DNA of 41,915 nt. It comes from Hellea sp042093735. Lineage in GTDB: Bacteria > Pseudomonadota > Alphaproteobacteria > Caulobacterales > Maricaulaceae. Below are positions 41,207-41,915 of this stretch, one piece after another (position 1 is the first letter of the stretch; every line of letters starts with the position of its first letter). Both the position numbers and the translations under genes were made by a program. The DNA is taken from contig JBELEM010000017.1 in assembly GCA_042093735.1 (NCBI GenBank), positions 1 to 41,915 of the forward strand, given 5' to 3'. The notes under the pieces were generated by a model. It had not been told where the DNA came from. It worked only from the letters and a program-made list of their open reading frames with translations, and ran no database searches.

Positions 41207-41689
41207 TTAATCTTTCAAAAGAAACTTCTCATAGTACCTAACACTTATTTTAGATTCTTTATAATAGACATCTTCTACAGGCTTAAAACCATTTTTTATA
41301 TGGAACTTATGTGAAGCTTCGTTATTGGGTTTTGTATTAACCTCGCAGACAAGTCTGGGTATCCCCAATGAAAGCGCTTCTTTTGTAAAATCATCATACA
41401 ATTTTTTTGCAAGTCCTTGGCCTTGTGAATGGGTATCTATGATAACTCGGTCTATATAAAAAAATTTAGTAAACTTACTTCTTAACCAGTGAAGATTTTT
41501 GTGGTCATAATCTGCATTATTTGAAAACCCAATTAATACACCGGCGCCATTATTAATTTGTTTTTTATATGTTGCTTTATCCAAAAGTATCGCCAAGCTT
41601 TCATTATTAAGAGGTGCAAGCCAATGAACAAATTTTTCATTCATTATTAAAATTTTTTTAAAATGCTGTGTCTTTATTTCTTCAATCAC
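41207..41689 (-). CDS. GNAT-family N-acetyltransferase
   Basis: 160 residues from the GTG at 41689, which overlaps the upstream peptidase stop (GTGA). An ATG at 41641 would remove the first strand. The acetyl-CoA site is FFYIDRVIIDTHSQGQGLAKKLYDDF (about residues 80-105), with the Q/R-x-x-G-x-G/A motif as SQGQGLA. CEVNTKPNNEASHKFHIKNGFK is the late strand-helix typical of a bacterial GNAT subgroup whose proteins begin with an LNxxxVxxLxPLxxxxL segment, here IMNEKFVHWLAPLNNESL. Substrate unknown. AT-rich like the left flank, so it belongs to the resident chromosome. Likely translated together with the S58 peptidase. Confidence 0.87.
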   Translation of the reverse strand: MIEEIKTQHFKKILIMNEKFVHWLAPLNNESLAILLDKATYKKQINNGAGVLIGFSNNADYDHKNLHWLRSKFTKFFYIDRVIIDTHSQGQGLAKKLYDDFTKEALSLGIPRLVCEVNTKPNNEASHKFHIKNGFKPVEDVYYKESKISVRYYEKFLLKD

Positions 41690-41915
41690 TTAGATGCCTC
41701 ATAAACAGCTCGCATTAAAGATCTTGCTACGCAGCGCGCCGCTGCAGATCCTAATTCTGAAAGTATTGCTGGGTTATCGCAAGGCTTATGACCTGTTGAT
41801 ATTGCAAAAATAGTATCGCCATCAAGCGGTGTGTGGCTAGGTTGCACTGCCATAGTTATTCCATCTTGAGCCATAATTGCAATTCGTTTTAATTGTTTTT
41901 GTGTTAAATTAGCTT
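41686..41915 (-). CDS. P1/S58 (DmpA-like) family peptidase, C-terminal part
   Basis: The frame is open to the right edge, giving the last 75 or so residues: LTQKQLKRIAIMAQDGITMA, then HTPLDGDTIFAISTG and LSELGSAAARCVARSLMRAVYE. The DGDTIFAISTG segment followed by a helix ending in CVARSLMRAV is the C-terminus of S58 peptidases, self-processing N-terminal-nucleophile hydrolases such as D-aminopeptidase DmpA. The autoprocessing Ser lies upstream, outside the window or unresolved. The stop overlaps the GNAT start by 4 nt. Confidence 0.82.
   Translation of the reverse strand, partial: ANLTQKQLKRIAIMAQDGITMAVQPSHTPLDGDTIFAISTGHKPCDNPAILSELGSAAARCVARSLMRAVYEASK

Noticed and set aside
1..41915. CRISPR arrays, insertion sequences, transposases, integrases, rRNA
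   Set aside because: I looked for regular spaced repeats, DDE or tyrosine recombinase motifs and rRNA signatures and saw none.

Overview
The window looks like chromosome from a Gram-negative bacterium, most likely a marine alphaproteobacterium. The lineage call is an inference from the xseB-ispA pair, the isovaleryl-CoA dehydrogenase/methylcrotonyl-CoA carboxylase operon, an autotransporter, a TonB-dependent receptor, and the style of the sulfatase and dehalogenase genes. Two different DNA backgrounds meet here. The flanks (about 1-16,100 and 41,110-41,915) are AT-rich; hand counts give 17/60 G+C at 9241-9300 and 16/60 at 41,461-41,520. Much of the middle is clearly richer in GC: 36/60 at 17,641-17,700 and 34/60 at 40,321-40,380.

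Left flank. On the minus strand: uup (ABC-F ATPase), a histidine-phosphatase-like protein, xseB and the 5' part of ispA. On the plus strand: a fatty-acid-transport-type acyl-CoA synthetase, an HSL-family esterase and a SelO-family protein. A leucine-catabolism operon follows on the minus strand (mccB-like, mccA-like, isovaleryl-CoA dehydrogenase). It is divergent from a TetR regulator, and a 28-bp near-perfect palindrome lies between them. A serine-protease autotransporter broken by two 100-N assembly gaps and a small secreted protein end this part.

Accessory island (about 16,190-41,033). At least six transcription units are arranged around one recurring 19-bp operator, consensus (T/A)TGACA(C/T)...TGCCA(A/T), found at 16191, 21265, 26668, 33454, 37525 and 37555. 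The units encode two GST-fold proteins, two formylglycine-type sulfatases, an HDWG alpha/beta hydrolase and a haloalkane-dehalogenase-like enzyme. They also encode a membrane-anchored DJ-1/PfpI protein, a metallo-beta-lactamase-fold hydrolase, a tandem DsbA/2-HCCA-isomerase protein, a second acyl-CoA synthetase, an MDR reductase, a DUF1330-like membrane protein, a DUF2855 protein, a fatty-acid desaturase and a TonB-dependent receptor. A second TetR regulator lies in the middle, in an operon headed by the most perfect copy of the operator (a 45-bp palindrome). It is the obvious candidate repressor. My reading is an inducible system for import, desulfation, dehalogenation or conjugation, and CoA activation of an amphiphilic organosulfate or organohalogen. 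The substrate is unknown and this is inference.

Right edge. The island meets a tRNA-Arg(ACG) gene whose 3' end faces it. A 14-nt copy of that 3' end occurs again at 38,985, which looks like an old integration site. A lipoprotein esterase, a beta-propeller lipoprotein and a truncated copy of the DUF2855 gene occupy the last 4 kb. After the tRNA, AT-rich DNA resumes with a GNAT acetyltransferase and the end of an S58 (DmpA-like) peptidase gene.
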